This document shows positions 62,058 through 64,000 of a DNA stretch of 64,000 bases, in pieces. A program made the position numbers and the translations under genes. Below the pieces are notes generated by a model. It worked only from the letters and a program-made list of their open reading frames with translations, did not search any database and had not been told where the DNA came from. Source of the stretch: Enterobacteriaceae endosymbiont of Donacia marginata (GTDB lineage: Bacteria; Pseudomonadota; Gammaproteobacteria; Enterobacterales; Enterobacteriaceae); the NCBI RefSeq assembly GCF_012567685.1, contig NZ_CP046184.1, positions 111,200 to 175,199 on the forward strand, in the 5' to 3' direction. Within the stretch, counting starts at the first letter, position 1, and each line of letters opens with the position of its first letter.

Positions 62058-63008
62058 TTAATTTAATTTTTCTTTTATAAATTTTATAATAAAATCATAA
62101 GCTTTATAAATATTATTACTATCAAACCAATATATATTTTTCCAATAACGTAACCAAGTTAATTGTTTCTTTGCTAAATGACGTGTACTAATAGTAGTTT
62201 TTTGTATCATTTCTTGATAAGAAATTTTATCTAAAATATATAAAAACATCTGTTTATATCCAATACAACGTATTGCAGGAAAATCAAATTTTAGATATTT
62301 ATTTTTAATAAGATATCTTACTTCTTTTTCAAAACCTGATTCTAACATTTTAAAAATTCTATTTTCTATATTTTTATATAAAATCTTTCTATTATAATAA
62401 GTTAATCCAAATTGATATATTTTATAAGGAATTTTAATACCTATATTTTTTTGTAATTCACTTAATGGTTTCCCAGTTAAAAAAAATATTTCTAAAGCTC
62501 GTAAATTTCTTTGTATATCATTACAATGAATTTTATTTGCAGATATAATATCAACTGTTTTTAACATATCATGATATGATTTATATAATTTATTTTTTAT
62601 TTGATTAGTAATTATTTTACGTATTTTTAAATTAGATGCAGGTAATAAAGGAGAAATAGTATTAATTAATTTATTATAATAAAACATATTTCCTCCTACT
62701 AAAAATGGGATTTTACCTCTTTTAACTATTTCATTCATAATGTTTAAAACATCATTATAAAATTCCATAACAGAATATAATTGATAAGGTTCTTTAATAT
62801 CAATTAACCAATGTTTTTCATAAAAAAAATCATTTTTTTTTGGTTTATCAGTTCCTATATCTAATTTTTTATAAATTAAAGATGAATCTACACTAATTAA
62901 TTCAATAGGTAAAATTTTTGCTAATCTAGTTGCTAAATAAGTTTTTTGAGATGCTGTAGTTCCCATTAAAAAAATAACTATTGGTAATTTTTTATTTTTT
63001 TTATTCAT
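62058..63008 (-). CDS. miaA: tRNA dimethylallyltransferase
   Basis: Adds dimethylallyl to A37 of tRNAs reading UNN codons. The start is the ATG at 63008, eight bases after the mutL stop, giving 316 residues as in E. coli; the upstream TTG at 63035 would overlap mutL. The P-loop, usually GPTASGKT, reads GTTASQKT: Gln21 (codon 62948-62946) replaces the invariant glycine. Downstream ISVDSSLIYKKLDIGTDKP, GGNMFYYNKL and the C-terminal helical part are conserved. Function may be reduced. Confidence 0.94.
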   Translation of the reverse strand: MNKKNKKLPIVIFLMGTTASQKTYLATRLAKILPIELISVDSSLIYKKLDIGTDKPKKNDFFYEKHWLIDIKEPYQLYSVMEFYNDVLNIMNEIVKRGKIPFLVGGNMFYYNKLINTISPLLPASNLKIRKIITNQIKNKLYKSYHDMLKTVDIISANKIHCNDIQRNLRALEIFFLTGKPLSELQKNIGIKIPYKIYQFGLTYYNRKILYKNIENRIFKMLESGFEKEVRYLIKNKYLKFDFPAIRCIGYKQMFLYILDKISYQEMIQKTTISTRHLAKKQLTWLRYWKNIYWFDSNNIYKAYDFIIKFIKEKLN

Positions 63009-63016
63009 GTTATAAA

Positions 63017-64000
63017 TTATATTTTTATTAAACAAAATAACTTTTTTATAGAGAAATTATTTTCTTCTAATTTTAATAATTCTAATTCCATTAATAAATT
63101 TATAATTTTAGAAGAATCCCATAATATATGCATATTAATTATATAATTAATTATCCATTTTTTAATTTTATTTAAAGAAATTTTTTTTATATTTATAAAA
63201 TAATTTAATAATTTGAAAAAAAAATCTTTTATATCATATAATGATAAAAATATAGGTACACATAATATGCAAATAAAATTTTTATTACTTAATTTTAAGT
63301 TAAAACCTAATTGTATTAAAAATATTTTTATTTTATATAAAATATAATATTCTTTTTCTTTTATATTTATTTTAATATTTGTTTTTATGCTATTAATTAT
63401 ATTTTTATTTTTTAAATGTAATTTAAATTTTATATTTAATAATAAAAAAATTATTTTTTTTATTAAAATAGAATATAAAAAATTTTTTTTTTCTATAATA
63501 ATATAAGTATTTTTAAAAATTGTTAAAAATTTGCCAAAATTTTTAAAATAAAAATTTGGTAAATTATCTAAATATACTATATTTTTTTTTTTAATATTAT
63601 TAAATAGTAATTGATTTGTAATTGATAATTTATTTTTAACAGAATAATATTCTAAATTTTTTTCATTTTTTTTAATTAAATTAATATTTTTTATATTACT
63701 TATTAAATTATTTTTTAATAATAATTTTTTAATATTTTTAAAGATAAAATTATATATTATTTTTATGTTATAAAAACATATATCATTTTTTTGAGGATGT
63801 ATATTTATATCAATTTGATTAGGTTCTAGTTTTAAAAAAAATATAAAAGAAAAACTATAATTATTATTGAAATAACCATATATTATTTCTTTTATAATAC
63901 GATAAATAAAATTAGTAGATACTATACGATTATTAACATAAAAATATTTGAATAATGTATTTGTTACATTATCTTTTTTAAATAATACTATCCATCCATA
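63017..64000 (-). CDS. mutL: DNA mismatch repair protein MutL, C-terminal part
   Basis: The frame is open from the window's right edge to a TAA at 63019-63017, giving 327 residues of the C-terminal half. The first part (FKYFYVNNRIVS and LEPNQIDINIHPQKND) is the conserved end of the N-terminal GHKL ATPase region, including the catalytic-lysine-proximal NIHP segment. The rest is a Lys/Asn/Ile-rich linker and a dimerisation domain, strongly diverged. No metal endonuclease motif is evident, as expected for enteric-type MutL. I translated the whole segment and found no internal stop. Confidence 0.9.
   Translation of the reverse strand, partial: YGWIVLFKKDNVTNTLFKYFYVNNRIVSTNFIYRIIKEIIYGYFNNNYSFSFIFFLKLEPNQIDINIHPQKNDICFYNIKIIYNFIFKNIKKLLLKNNLISNIKNINLIKKNEKNLEYYSVKNKLSITNQLLFNNIKKKNIVYLDNLPNFYFKNFGKFLTIFKNTYIIIEKKNFLYSILIKKIIFLLLNIKFKLHLKNKNIINSIKTNIKINIKEKEYYILYKIKIFLIQLGFNLKLSNKNFICILCVPIFLSLYDIKDFFFKLLNYFINIKKISLNKIKKWIINYIINMHILWDSSKIINLLMELELLKLEENNFSIKKLFCLIKI

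Noticed and set aside
1-64000. CRISPR arrays, prophage, transposons, toxin-antitoxin or defence islands
   Set aside because: No regularly spaced repeats, integrase or transposase motifs, or foreign base composition were seen; all genes have core enterobacterial counterparts.

Overview
The window is a gene-dense, strongly AT-rich stretch of chromosome. It carries 53 protein genes (hslU and mutL are cut by the window edges) and two tRNA genes. Almost every protein is a recognisable shortened version of an Enterobacterales protein, and many neighbour pairs follow Escherichia coli order. Coding sequences are full of Lys, Asn, Ile and Phe, and long A or T runs are common. I saw no mobile elements, prophage, CRISPR or pseudogene tracts. 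This fits a long-term obligate insect endosymbiont (Buchnera-like gammaproteobacterium). I cannot name the genus from this sequence alone.

Layout. (1) 1-526: end of hslU. (2) 592-7701, minus strand: complete his operon hisG-(hisD-hisC fused)-hisB-hisH-hisA-hisF-hisIE, which makes the essential amino acid histidine. (3) 7839-9206: divergent rnhA/dnaQ and tRNA-Asp. (4) 9239-15855: mscS, fbaA, pgk, tktA and divergent metK. (5) 15902-21917: gyrA, mutS and a YbhL-type membrane protein. (6) 22046-31921: a stripped dcw cluster, rsmH-murE-murF-mraY-murD-murG-murC-ddlB, without any fts gene. (7) 31964-38503: a DciA-like gene, secA, dnaJ and dnaK, with a textbook sigma-32 promoter before dnaK. (8) 38845-48016: pepA, valS, argI, potD, tRNA-Asn, prmB and aroC. 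(9) 48041-53262: peroxiredoxin, rsmC, apaH, apaG, rsmA and surA. (10) 53405-63008: djlA, acpS, era, rnc, lepB, lepA, prlC, rlmB and miaA, followed by the 3' part of mutL.

Function. The metabolic genes are host-provisioning (histidine, arginine via argI, chorismate via aroC), central carbon (fbaA, pgk, tktA), SAM synthesis, and the cytoplasmic and lipid steps of peptidoglycan precursor synthesis. The rest is core information processing, rRNA/tRNA/protein modification, secretion (SecA, LepB, SurA) and chaperones.

What stands out. Against the enterobacterial order, precise excisions removed functionally linked genes. All division genes are gone from the dcw cluster. Three pyridoxal-phosphate genes (epd, pdxA, pdxJ) are gone from three separate loci. 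Two LPS genes (lpxC, lptD) are gone from their places. Other points are a HisD-HisC fusion over an A10 tract that hides tandem stop codons one base out of frame, a 38-bp perfect palindrome abutting the murG start codon, a 96-nt intergenic hairpin near the peroxiredoxin gene, and substitutions at invariant motif positions in MutS, MiaA and RsmA. I did not find a convincing wholly new multi-gene system; the unusual content is reductive and regulatory.
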